Positions 17,057 through 25,054 of a stretch of 64,000 nucleotides of DNA are shown here, piece after piece. Both the position numbers and the translations under genes were made by a program. Positions within the stretch are counted from its first letter, which is position 1. Every line of letters begins with the position of its first letter. Origin of the DNA: Massilia sp. W12 (GTDB taxonomy: Bacteria > Pseudomonadota > Gammaproteobacteria > Burkholderiales > Burkholderiaceae_D); contig NZ_CP147776.1 of NCBI RefSeq assembly GCF_037300705.1, forward strand, positions 930,001-994,000, given 5' to 3'. Below the pieces are notes generated by a model. It made no database searches. It was not told the origin of the DNA and saw only the letters and a program-made list of their open reading frames with translations.

Positions 17057-17478
17057 ATTGTCTTTCTTACGTCATTCACTGTTGCGGCGGCATCGTGCAG
17101 CATTTCCGCCACATCTTGATCTTTCCTTCTCTCAAACCACCGAGACACCGCCCCGCCAATCCACCAAGCCGGTAACGCGCTCGCGGCCATGACGATCCCT
17201 GCCAGGACCAGATAGCCATATTCAGGCGCGGCGCCGAACAATCCAGCAACCGCGCGCGCACTGGCAAACGCCCCCGGCCTGGCGTCGTACAGCCAAAGCA
17301 CCGCACCAGATCCCACAGTGATCGATGTGGTGAATGCCAACGCAAAGCGCGCAAATGCCTCGCGCGGTGTTTTTGGCCACATCAACGCAAAACCGGCAGC
17401 GGTGGCCAGACCAGCGGCGCAAGTTGCCGCGCCAAGTGCTTTCAAACCGGCGGCACCGGCAGCGCTTTCAATTGTCAT
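17053..17478 (-). CDS. Putative holin (three membrane segments)
   Basis: The 141-residue protein has three hydrophobic segments (about 12-35, 50-68 and 90-112) and a charged C-terminal tail (FERRKDQDVAEMLHDA). Its place directly before the endolysin suggests a class I holin that opens the inner membrane. GGAG lies 6 bases before the ATG at 17478; the upstream GTG of the longer frame falls inside that ribosome site. Sequence alone does not identify a known holin family, so the call is positional. Confidence 0.65.
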   Translation of the reverse strand: MTIESAAGAAGLKALGAATCAAGLATAAGFALMWPKTPREAFARFALAFTTSITVGSGAVLWLYDARPGAFASARAVAGLFGAAPEYGYLVLAGIVMAASALPAWWIGGAVSRWFERRKDQDVAEMLHDAAATVNDVRKTI

Positions 17479-18019
17479 GATTAACTCCACCTAGAGTAAT
17501 GCTGCTGATTTCGTCTATTGATTCTGCCTGATCGCACCGGTTTTTTGCAGCGCGCATCATGTCAAAATTATTTTTCCCTGCCTCAACCATTGAGGTGTAC
17601 ATTTCTCGGAAATCCCTTACTGACGCAATAGGCAATTCGGTATTATCCAATGCGCGCCACGACTCAACTCCCGCCGGAAGCTTATCGTTGTCGGCGTATT
17701 TCCCCAACGCAAGCATTGTTGCGATTGCATCAATATTTGACCTGCTCACTGGGTCGCACTGGATTTTTTTACCACGATGAGAGAAATAAGTGAAATTTTT
17801 CGCAGCGTACCAGTTTGCAATCTCAGACATTTTTCTGCTTTTTGCAATAGTTATTTCTGCGTCAGCTTTTTTAATTGGCTTACCTTCAGAAATTGTGTAG
17901 TTAAACCAATTCAAAGCAATATCATCATCCACCTGCAGGCATTTGCACTGCTCAGGTTTCACATCCTGAGCAATACCCTGGATGATTTCACCTTCTCTGC
18001 CGATCACTAACCAGCCCAT
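17468..18019 (-). CDS. DUF4376 domain protein (tail-fibre-associated)
   Basis: The protein has 183 residues. The region FTYFSHRGKKIQCDPVSRSN, then LPAGVESWRALDNTELPIAS and VRDFREMYTSMV, fits the phage DUF4376 domain. That domain usually sits in small proteins beside tail fibres, and a chaperone or fibre-assembly role is suspected there. The N-terminal part (MGWLVIGREGEIIQGIAQDV) is unrecognised. It overlaps the tail-fibre gene end by one base. A second DUF4376 protein (19082-19684) flanks the fibre gene on the other side. Confidence 0.65.
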   Translation of the reverse strand: MGWLVIGREGEIIQGIAQDVKPEQCKCLQVDDDIALNWFNYTISEGKPIKKADAEITIAKSRKMSEIANWYAAKNFTYFSHRGKKIQCDPVSRSNIDAIATMLALGKYADNDKLPAGVESWRALDNTELPIASVRDFREMYTSMVEAGKNNFDMMRAAKNRCDQAESIDEISSITLGGVNHDN

Positions 18020-19095
18020 CAGCGAACCCCTCTTTTAATTAAAATCCTGGCGTACAGTTCGGGCTGTCCATTTAATGCAGGCAAGCCTAGTTGATTTGAA
18101 ACACTACTGCCGCGCAATTCCTGCTGCAAATACAACCACTTCGTTTCGCCCAGCACAAACTTATACGCCATCTGCACAACATGTTGCCCAGCACCGACGA
18201 TGCCGCCAACACTACGGGCAATTGCCGAAACGGATGCAGCATCCCATAGTCGTAACTGCGAAAAACTGACGTTATTACAGGTTGCAAACGCTTGTATTTC
18301 ATACGCCCCGGCTGGCAACGTTAATACACCGTTTTCGCCAAGGGCTGCGCCTTGTATTTGATTGGCAACTAAAGTATTAAGCCTTCGCGTTACAACGCCA
18401 TTTAAAACGCCATCGCCTGCCGCTACACCGCTGGCTTGTTTTTCTTCGGCTATTAAATACTCATCGTAGCCAACCGGCCCTTGCCACCCTGTCCGGTCTG
18501 TAAATGGCGAAACATTTGATACACCGTTCACCCTGGCGCGATAGCAGAGACCATTTTCCGGTGCAATAACCAAATCTGCAGAATTATAGAAATTCCCAGC
18601 TGACCACATGGAAATATACTGGTGCTGTTGCGCAACATCTGCAGCGGCTTGCGCAATTTCTGCATTCCGCAAGGCTTGTGATACGTAGGCTGACGCTAAA
18701 TTTGCCGATGCCAGCGCAGATTGCGCATATTGCGTCACAGATGCGGCATCGCCTGCTATTGCCGCTGCAGCAGCAGCGGCGGCGGCGGCATCCACGGCTG
18801 TCTGGCGCGCACTTTCAAACGTTTGCAGTAAAGAGGCAGTATTACTGGCGAGTTCTGCAATCTGAGATTGCGTTTGTATAATACTGTACTCGCCCGCTGC
18901 AATCGTCGCCCCTTTATATGCGCTGCTTAATTGCAGTTGTCCATCAGATATAACTTGCGCTACTTCATACAGTGCGCCATCAGGACCTTGAAATGCATAT
19001 CCAGCTCGCACCATGAGCGTCCATGCTGTCCCTGTACCACGAACTGTTTTGTCATTAATTACGCAAGATACCAGCCCTGTTCTATACCAAGCCAT
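18019..19095 (-). CDS. Phage tail fibre / receptor-binding protein
   Basis: The 358-residue protein starts with a beta-rich domain (MAWYRTGLVSCVINDKTVRG, then GPDGALYEVAQVISDGQL) of a type found in phage fibre attachment regions. It then has an alanine-rich helical stalk (about residues 80-150, with a run of ten alanines). A C-terminal beta region may contact the host receptor. GGGGG precedes the ATG at 19095; the longer frame to 19185 would sit within the upstream gene. Location between two DUF4376 genes and just after gpJ supports a fibre role. Receptor unknown. Confidence 0.75.
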   Translation of the reverse strand: MAWYRTGLVSCVINDKTVRGTGTAWTLMVRAGYAFQGPDGALYEVAQVISDGQLQLSSAYKGATIAAGEYSIIQTQSQIAELASNTASLLQTFESARQTAVDAAAAAAAAAAIAGDAASVTQYAQSALASANLASAYVSQALRNAEIAQAAADVAQQHQYISMWSAGNFYNSADLVIAPENGLCYRARVNGVSNVSPFTDRTGWQGPVGYDEYLIAEEKQASGVAAGDGVLNGVVTRRLNTLVANQIQGAALGENGVLTLPAGAYEIQAFATCNNVSFSQLRLWDAASVSAIARSVGGIVGAGQHVVQMAYKFVLGETKWLYLQQELRGSSVSNQLGLPALNGQPELYARILIKRGVR

Positions 19096-19684
19096 TTTGC
19101 CCCCATTGATCCAGTTGCTCGCGGTCATCGCTGGCCATGATCTGTGCGCGCAACCCCTCTGCCTTGAGGCGCAACGATTGTTCAAAAGCGCTCATTTCTG
19201 ACATTAAGTTGATTAAGTCCTGTCGATGTAGATAAACTTGTTTATTATCTGCCGTTGTCCAGGAGACCGTATAACCATCCACCTGAGTGGCAAGCTGCGC
19301 ATGCGTCGCAAGTTTGTATAAATTCCATTGATAGCTCTCCCCAGCATATTCGACCACTGCGCCATGCAGCTTATTGTCGCGGTCGCTTTTTATGCGTTCC
19401 CAAGCAGCGGTGCGCACGTTATTAATTGTGCGCAAATCAATGATTATCCGATCTGGCATTTTCCAGCTCAGGCCAGATGTCCGCCTGACCTTTTCACGTT
19501 GCGCCAGTTCTTCGAGGCTGTATTCACACAATTTTTGAGTGATCACGTCAACATAATGGGTATTTATAAAACCCCAGCCGATCACTGAATTGCGCTGATA
19601 TTCAACTTGCGTTTCGGGTATTTCAATTTCGCTCCAAAATTCGCCTGTTGCTTCGTGATACAGGGTCATTTTTACCATGCTCAT
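19082..19684 (-). CDS. DUF4376 domain protein
   Basis: In this 200-residue protein the segment AAWERIKSDRDNKLHGAVVE followed by YAGESYQWN, YTVSWTTADNKQVYLHRQDL and INLMSEM is the typical DUF4376 pattern (A-W-x-x-I-K-x-x-R, then W...D-N...L...D-L). The N-terminal half (LYHEATGEFWSEIEIP) may be a fibre-tip or adaptor domain. The start overlaps the gpJ stop by one base (TAATG), so they are translationally coupled. It overlaps the fibre gene by 14 bases. Role inferred: part of, or a chaperone for, the distal tail apparatus. Confidence 0.7.
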   Translation of the reverse strand: MSMVKMTLYHEATGEFWSEIEIPETQVEYQRNSVIGWGFINTHYVDVITQKLCEYSLEELAQREKVRRTSGLSWKMPDRIIIDLRTINNVRTAAWERIKSDRDNKLHGAVVEYAGESYQWNLYKLATHAQLATQVDGYTVSWTTADNKQVYLHRQDLINLMSEMSAFEQSLRLKAEGLRAQIMASDDREQLDQWGQNGLV

Positions 19685-22600
19685 TATCGTTTCACTCCTA
19701 GTAATGTGACAGACCAGCGACCCAGGACCCAGGCGCCATTGTTCCAGTCATTGCCAAACTGCACTTTGAAGGTGACCCAGCCGGGGGGGACAGTTGCTAA
19801 GCCGGTTGCCGCATGGGACAGTTGCAAGCCTGCGGCGGCGGAATCACTGCTGTGTACGACGGTCTGCCCTGTTGATGCTGTGATGCGAATGACTGTATTT
19901 GTCGCGCCTGCCGGCGCCCCGGCTTGCCAGGCCGCCATGGCAACGATGCTTGCCGCATCGCTGTAATACGCAGTGACTTCGCCTGCTGTCACCCACTGCC
20001 CAGGCGATATGCCGTTGTTGTCGCCAGGGCCGGACAGATACAGCGGGATGGTGACGGCGCTGCCTGCTAACTGCAGGGTGTCAATTGCGGCATTGCGGAT
20101 TTTTACTGATCCAATACTGGCATCTTGTATGAATGCGGCATTGATGAAAACCTGCCCGTTTTGCACGACGAACGGCGCGGCGCTCGCGCCGCTGTTTACA
20201 TCAATGACAGCAACCCGGTCTGCTGCCAGAAGAATCTGGCTTTCAATAACGCCGCCGCTGGAATTGACGCCTACGCCAAGCCCGGCAAGGTAAGTGCGCC
20301 CGTTCGCTGTGAGCTGCGTTTTAATCGTCTGCATCGCAGAAAGATTACCGATAATGCTGGCGCTGACATTGAGCGCTGTTTGTGCGCTGGCGGTTGCACC
20401 ATCTGCAGTGGCTTGCGCTGTCGTTATTTGTGATGCTTGCGCACTCTGCGTGCTTGTCCGCGCATTGCTTTCTGCTGTGATCGCTGCGCTTAAATTCCCG
20501 GTTGTCGCAACCAGGTTATCTATGCGTTGCGCCAGTGCGCCATCGGCATTGGCGCGCGCTACGATTTCCGACGATACCGCTGAAAATGCATTGTTGACAT
20601 CGGCGACGACAAGATCAACGCGCCGCGCGATGGCGCTATCCGCACTGACCCGCGCATCCGTTTCTGTGCGCACTGCTGCGGCTGCACCGGCGGTGGCGGC
20701 GGTTACGCTCACAATTTGCTGTGCGTGGCTGTCCAACGTGTTTTGCGTCGATTGCCGTAGTTCGCTCACTGCCGCACCGCGCGCGGCTGCCTCCTGCGCT
20801 ACTTGCCGGGCGCTGGTGAGCATCGCATTTAATTGCGTCTGCCCTGCAGCGTCTTGCAATGCTGTTAAATTCCCGAGCAAGTCGATTTGCCTGCGTAATA
20901 CTTGCCCCAGGTGGCTGGCGTCGATTTGACCTGTCACCCAGTCCAAAATCGCTTTTGCATCGCGGCTGGTTTCGCCTTTAATGCCTGCGCCCGCTGGAAA
21001 CCAGGGGCCAATAACGCCCACTTTGTCGATTAAGCGCGCCCAGAAATAATAGGTGACGCCTGCGCCTTGTCCGGACAGTGTATGACTGTTGCTTGGCGCG
21101 GCAACTTGTACCAGGCGTTCTGCGCTGGCCCGGCTGGGGGTCTGGCTGTACCAGATTTCTGTTGATTCGATTGTCCCAACCAGGGCATCAGGGATTGACC
21201 AGGTCAAATCAATGGCGAACACGCGCGACGCGGCGGTCAATCCCCCGACCAGGGGGATAATGCTGCCGTGCAAGGTGTATTCAGTCGCTGGCACATCAGA
21301 TAAGTCTTGTACTGATGTGCCAAAGACATTAAACGATGCGAGTTTGAAATACACCGTTTTACCCAGCCAGGCGGCTGGATACGTCCAGCGGAAGTTATTA
21401 CCATTGATGGCGACGACTGCTGTTCCGGCGCTGTGAGCGCTGGCGGTGGACCCAAGCGCTCCTCTTTCGATGCCGCTTAATGTATATCGACCTGGGCCGC
21501 TCAACTGGCTGTTTGTAAAAGCAATGTATTCCCCATCCAGATACAGCACATTGACGAGATCATCGCCAGCGCCGCTACCATTTGACAGCAGCATGCCGCC
21601 GCTGTCTGTCATATCGACTTCGATGCTGGCAGCGCCGCTGGTGATGGGCGCTGCCAGCTTGCCGTAAAGTGCGCCGCCGCGCAGTGTGCCGATTCGCTGG
21701 TAATGCAGGTTGTCCAGCGCCGCATAGACGATGGCGCCGCCCCAGGCCGGGCCGCCGGCGGTGGCAATCCAGACTTGCGGTGTATTCCCTGTGATGCGCG
21801 CCGGCGGTTCAAAGATGACGGGCGGACGTGCATTGCCTGGCGGCAGACTGTGATTTTGCGCTGTGCTGCTGCGTTCTGGCGGTGTTTGCGGCCCCGAGTT
21901 CGCACCGCGCGGGAAGTCTTCAGCAATAATCGTCAGCGTGCCGCTTTCATCTTCGGATATTTCGGTAATACATACGGGATACGATGTCAGTCCTTGGGCT
22001 GCATAGTTGATCGCCACAATGTCCAGGGGTTCCAGCCACACATACGACCATGGCAAGCGGAATTCAAATCGATTGGTGACATATACAGAGCGCTGCAAGA
22101 TGCTGGCGGCAACCCTTTGTGCGACATTCGCGTCGCAAATTTCTGGCATGTCGATCACATCACGGCTGCGCTTGCCGTTTTGCGCGATGTCCGCATCGTC
22201 CATTACTTCGGCGATTGCGTCAGCGTATTCCGCATTGCGATCTGCGTACTTGATACGAATGTGGTTATACACTTCATCCGCTGCGCGCTGACTGATGCTG
22301 ACAATGGATTCTCCCTCTGCGAGCAAAACAGATTCGTCCAATATGGCCACCGGGTTCTTGTCCGGGTTGTATTGGCCATATTGACTGGAAACGGCGGTAT
22401 CAGCATACGGCACAATTTTGAGCACGCCGGCTGAATAGACGCAGTCTGCATTGCCGATTTGCAGCAATGTCTTGATCTTGTCCCAGGCGGCTGCCTGATC
22501 TATATATGCAGGCGACACCCACAGCCCTGCAGCCAGGCAGTAGGCGCGGTAGGCGTCCAGGTTGCCAATCACATCAGGTTCTAATGCCGCACCTTGTGCG

Positions 22601-23169
22601 GGATCTGTGAGCAGGGCGGCGATGACGTCAGCGGGTTGTGCGTCTGGGTGATCTGGCGCGATGGAACCAGCGCCGGCGGCGATCACTTCGAAGGTGTGAT
22701 TGCCCAAGCTGGCGCTGGAACCCAGATCATAGGCCGCGCTGCAGGCGTAGGCGATGCCGCGATAAGCCAGCGCGCGTTCCGGGTGATTTTGCACCATCCA
22801 GGGCCATGCGCTCTGTGTTGCGCTGCCTGAATACAGTTCTAAATTGAGTTCCGGCAAAGTGCTTTGCGCCTTGTCTCGCCACACGCGGGCAACACCTGTC
22901 ACCGGGCCGGATGCCAGGGCCAGGACGGCGGCGGCGGTGTATGTGTAATCTGTTTGACTGGATGTGCTGCCGCCCCCTTTTCCTGTGCGGGTGGTGGTGG
23001 TATGCGGGTGGCTTTTAAAGTCTTCCCACTGGATGAGATTGGGCGCCACTCGCCGGGTGCCGAAGACCCAGGGGATTGCACGCCCCAGGGCCGACGTTTG
23101 CAGCCGAATATTGCCGATGATGGGGGCGCTGTTGCTGACGTTTTGCCCGCCGCCAAATAATCCGCTCAT
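19684..23169 (-). CDS. Tail tip attachment protein (gpJ-like)
   Basis: This 1161-residue protein is the central tail-tip / host-specificity component. The N-terminal portion (GRAIPWVFGTRRVAPNLIQW, then TYTAAAVLALASGPVTGV) and the LFQAD-like central region (KIRYADRNAEYADAIAEV) fit siphovirus gpJ/tip proteins. FnIII-like segments follow at about 610-760. The C-terminal part is a long alanine-rich helical region with repeated NLVATTGNL/AAITAESNART elements resembling DUF1983. A terminal beta domain (about 1050-1161) may be the receptor-facing end. It overlaps the NlpC/P60 gene and the following gene minimally. Exact domain borders need profile searches. Confidence 0.85.
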   Translation of the reverse strand: MSGLFGGGQNVSNSAPIIGNIRLQTSALGRAIPWVFGTRRVAPNLIQWEDFKSHPHTTTTRTGKGGGSTSSQTDYTYTAAAVLALASGPVTGVARVWRDKAQSTLPELNLELYSGSATQSAWPWMVQNHPERALAYRGIAYACSAAYDLGSSASLGNHTFEVIAAGAGSIAPDHPDAQPADVIAALLTDPAQGAALEPDVIGNLDAYRAYCLAAGLWVSPAYIDQAAAWDKIKTLLQIGNADCVYSAGVLKIVPYADTAVSSQYGQYNPDKNPVAILDESVLLAEGESIVSISQRAADEVYNHIRIKYADRNAEYADAIAEVMDDADIAQNGKRSRDVIDMPEICDANVAQRVAASILQRSVYVTNRFEFRLPWSYVWLEPLDIVAINYAAQGLTSYPVCITEISEDESGTLTIIAEDFPRGANSGPQTPPERSSTAQNHSLPPGNARPPVIFEPPARITGNTPQVWIATAGGPAWGGAIVYAALDNLHYQRIGTLRGGALYGKLAAPITSGAASIEVDMTDSGGMLLSNGSGAGDDLVNVLYLDGEYIAFTNSQLSGPGRYTLSGIERGALGSTASAHSAGTAVVAINGNNFRWTYPAAWLGKTVYFKLASFNVFGTSVQDLSDVPATEYTLHGSIIPLVGGLTAASRVFAIDLTWSIPDALVGTIESTEIWYSQTPSRASAERLVQVAAPSNSHTLSGQGAGVTYYFWARLIDKVGVIGPWFPAGAGIKGETSRDAKAILDWVTGQIDASHLGQVLRRQIDLLGNLTALQDAAGQTQLNAMLTSARQVAQEAAARGAAVSELRQSTQNTLDSHAQQIVSVTAATAGAAAAVRTETDARVSADSAIARRVDLVVADVNNAFSAVSSEIVARANADGALAQRIDNLVATTGNLSAAITAESNARTSTQSAQASQITTAQATADGATASAQTALNVSASIIGNLSAMQTIKTQLTANGRTYLAGLGVGVNSSGGVIESQILLAADRVAVIDVNSGASAAPFVVQNGQVFINAAFIQDASIGSVKIRNAAIDTLQLAGSAVTIPLYLSGPGDNNGISPGQWVTAGEVTAYYSDAASIVAMAAWQAGAPAGATNTVIRITASTGQTVVHSSDSAAAGLQLSHAATGLATVPPGWVTFKVQFGNDWNNGAWVLGRWSVTLLGVKR

Positions 23170-23609
23170 GCTGTTTTATCCGTATTGATGCGCCAACATC
23201 CAATCAGGCGGGTGCGCAAGTTTTCATTGGCGTTCAAATCTGTTTCGCAGACCTGGCCGACTTCCGCCCAGGCGTGAATGATGCAGGGCCAGGTGCTGAC
23301 GATGCCGGCATGGCTGGCCGTGCGGCCAAATTTAAACAGGGCGATATCGCCCGCTTCTGGTTGATTGATCGGGTAGGCTTTGTCTGATAGGCCGAGTAAG
23401 TACAGTTCTTCACCACGGTGCAGGTGCCAATCTTTTGCATATGGGCGCGGGTCGTAATCCTGCTGGAGCACGCCGGCGGCTTGATAGGCTTGCACCAGGA
23501 GCATGACGCAATCAACGCCGGCGCCATGCACTTTGCCGGCATGGTGATAGGGCGTGCCCAGCCAGCGCCGGGCTTCTGCCACGGCGGCGTTTTGTTGATC
23601 TGCTGTCAT
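23166..23609 (-). CDS. NlpC/P60 family tail tip peptidase
   Basis: The 147-residue protein belongs to the NlpC/P60 cysteine peptidases found at siphovirus tail tips (lambda gpK relatives), which help DNA entry by cutting peptidoglycan or by structural roles. The catalytic cysteine is in VDCVMLL (about residue 31) and the histidine in ASHAGIVS. The N-terminal ARRWLGTPYHHAGKVHGAG is the standard substrate-pocket segment. The frame is open further upstream, but the ATG at 23609 starts one base after the DUF2163 stop and gives the family N-terminus. There is no clear separate ribosome site; coupling is likely. Confidence 0.88.
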   Translation of the reverse strand: MTADQQNAAVAEARRWLGTPYHHAGKVHGAGVDCVMLLVQAYQAAGVLQQDYDPRPYAKDWHLHRGEELYLLGLSDKAYPINQPEAGDIALFKFGRTASHAGIVSTWPCIIHAWAEVGQVCETDLNANENLRTRLIGCWRINTDKTA

Positions 23610-23610
23610 T

Positions 23611-24462
23611 TTATATGGCTGTTTCTGGCGGCGGGACGAAGGGTGTCCCTTGGTAATTGAGCTGATTTGCAAACTTTGCACAGCCACGCGCGCCGCGCGT
23701 TTTATCGCAACCCGGCACAACAGTAAATCTGTCGCCAGGGGCGAGGTCTGCCGGCAATGGGTAGGACAGGTACAGTGTTCCGCTCGCATATCGAGCGATT
23801 GATCGCATCACGCCAGCATTTGCGCCGCTGGTAATTGTCACGCGCCCAAGGGCAAACCAGTCATCAGGATTGCCCAGGCCTGCGGCGATTGTTGTGCGGT
23901 CGGGCGATGTGATGACGGCGCCGGCGACAGTAAATGCGTTCACGTTCAGGCCGCATCCTGTATCAAACAGGGTGCGCATGCAACCGGCTTGGAATAATAA
24001 GCGCGGGATCTGTGTATTCAGCCTGGCGGCATCTGATACGACTGTCAGCGTGATGGATCTGTCGATACAGCGTGATTCGGACACATAGCCAATAAACCAG
24101 GGTACGGCAAATGCAGTGCTGGTCCACGTCTGTAAAAAGGCTTTATCGAGTTCAACGCGGGCGTTTTTTAACACGCCTTGGCGCACGGCAACCCACCAGG
24201 GCAAGCCGCCGATCATGTCACTGTCATTTGCGTGTATGCTCAGTTCAAGCTGCGATACTTGCACGCCGCGCACCAAGTGCAAGCGCGCACCGGAAAAGCT
24301 GATGCCATCGGCTGGGTACAATTCACTGCCGGCGCTGATGCTGACATCGGCATCGGTCGCTACAACCGTAGCGCCGGCGGCGGTGGTCAGGCGCAGCAGA
24401 TTCGCTTTGCAGTAGGCATTGCTGGCCAGCAGGGTTTTCAGTGCTTGCGGTAAGTCCCTCAT
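23611..24462 (-). CDS. DUF2163 / BR0599 family tail protein
   Basis: The 283-residue protein matches the conserved siphovirus and GTA hub family. It has the N-terminal MRDLPQALKTLLAS and FSGARLHLVRGVQVSQLEL. The cysteine-bearing segment (FDTGCGLN) and the C-terminal PGCDKTRGARGCAKFANQLN followed by YQGTPFVP match GTA-type baseplate hub proteins that bind an iron-sulfur cluster through cysteines. It is between DUF2460 and NlpC/P60 genes, the standard order. It overlaps the DUF2460 gene by 4 bases. Function as distal tail/hub structural protein is by family. Confidence 0.88.
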   Translation of the reverse strand: MRDLPQALKTLLASNAYCKANLLRLTTAAGATVVATDADVSISAGSELYPADGISFSGARLHLVRGVQVSQLELSIHANDSDMIGGLPWWVAVRQGVLKNARVELDKAFLQTWTSTAFAVPWFIGYVSESRCIDRSITLTVVSDAARLNTQIPRLLFQAGCMRTLFDTGCGLNVNAFTVAGAVITSPDRTTIAAGLGNPDDWFALGRVTITSGANAGVMRSIARYASGTLYLSYPLPADLAPGDRFTVVPGCDKTRGARGCAKFANQLNYQGTPFVPPPETAI

Positions 24463-25052
24463 ATGCGTCGCCCCAGGGTGCCGATCAGTTCGATTTTTTT
24501 ACACTGCCACCAGTTTGCGCCCAAGCGGTCCAATTCGGCATCGTCATTTGCAAACCGGCATCGGTAAAAATATGAGCCTGACCAGGTTAAATTTCCAGCC
24601 GGCAAAGGTGCATTGAAGGCGATCAGCCCTGTTTCGCTGACGCCCCAGGCTGGGGCGGCGCTGCCGTTGAGTTTCAGCGCATCGATTTGCTTGACGTTTT
24701 GCACGGGTTCGCTCGCCACGCCCAGCGTGCGCTGTAGCTGCGCAGTACGCCGGTCGGCGCTGACAATCAGCGGTTGATCAATTACAGCGCCGTCCTGGTC
24801 AAACCAAAAATTGAATGCTTCAAATGCACCTTGGCGCCCATTGAAAAAACCAAGCAATGTTTGCCAGTGCCGATCTGCGCTGGTGGCGCTTAAAAATTCT
24901 GCGTGCAAGGTGATGTTGTACAGGGGATTGGCCATCACGGCTGCGCGGAATTCCTGGCCGCTGGCGGCTGTTTTAATTTGCGTTTTAAAACGTGGTCGGA
25001 AGCTGGTTTGCCAGTCGATGCCGGGCAAGTCGGGGAAAACGGGTGTTGGCAT
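24459..25052 (-). CDS. DUF2460 family distal tail protein
   Basis: The protein (197 residues) starts FPDLPGIDWQTSFRPRFKTQ, the signature of this family, followed by the HAEFLSATSADRHWQTLLGF and FNGRQGAFEAFNFWFDQDG segments. Members are distal tail (Dit-like) proteins of siphoviruses and gene transfer agents. It lies just after the tape measure gene and overlaps DUF2163 by 4 bases. All family segments are present, so it is judged complete. Confidence 0.88.
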   Translation of the reverse strand: MPTPVFPDLPGIDWQTSFRPRFKTQIKTAASGQEFRAAVMANPLYNITLHAEFLSATSADRHWQTLLGFFNGRQGAFEAFNFWFDQDGAVIDQPLIVSADRRTAQLQRTLGVASEPVQNVKQIDALKLNGSAAPAWGVSETGLIAFNAPLPAGNLTWSGSYFYRCRFANDDAELDRLGANWWQCKKIELIGTLGRRI

Positions 25053-25054
25053 GA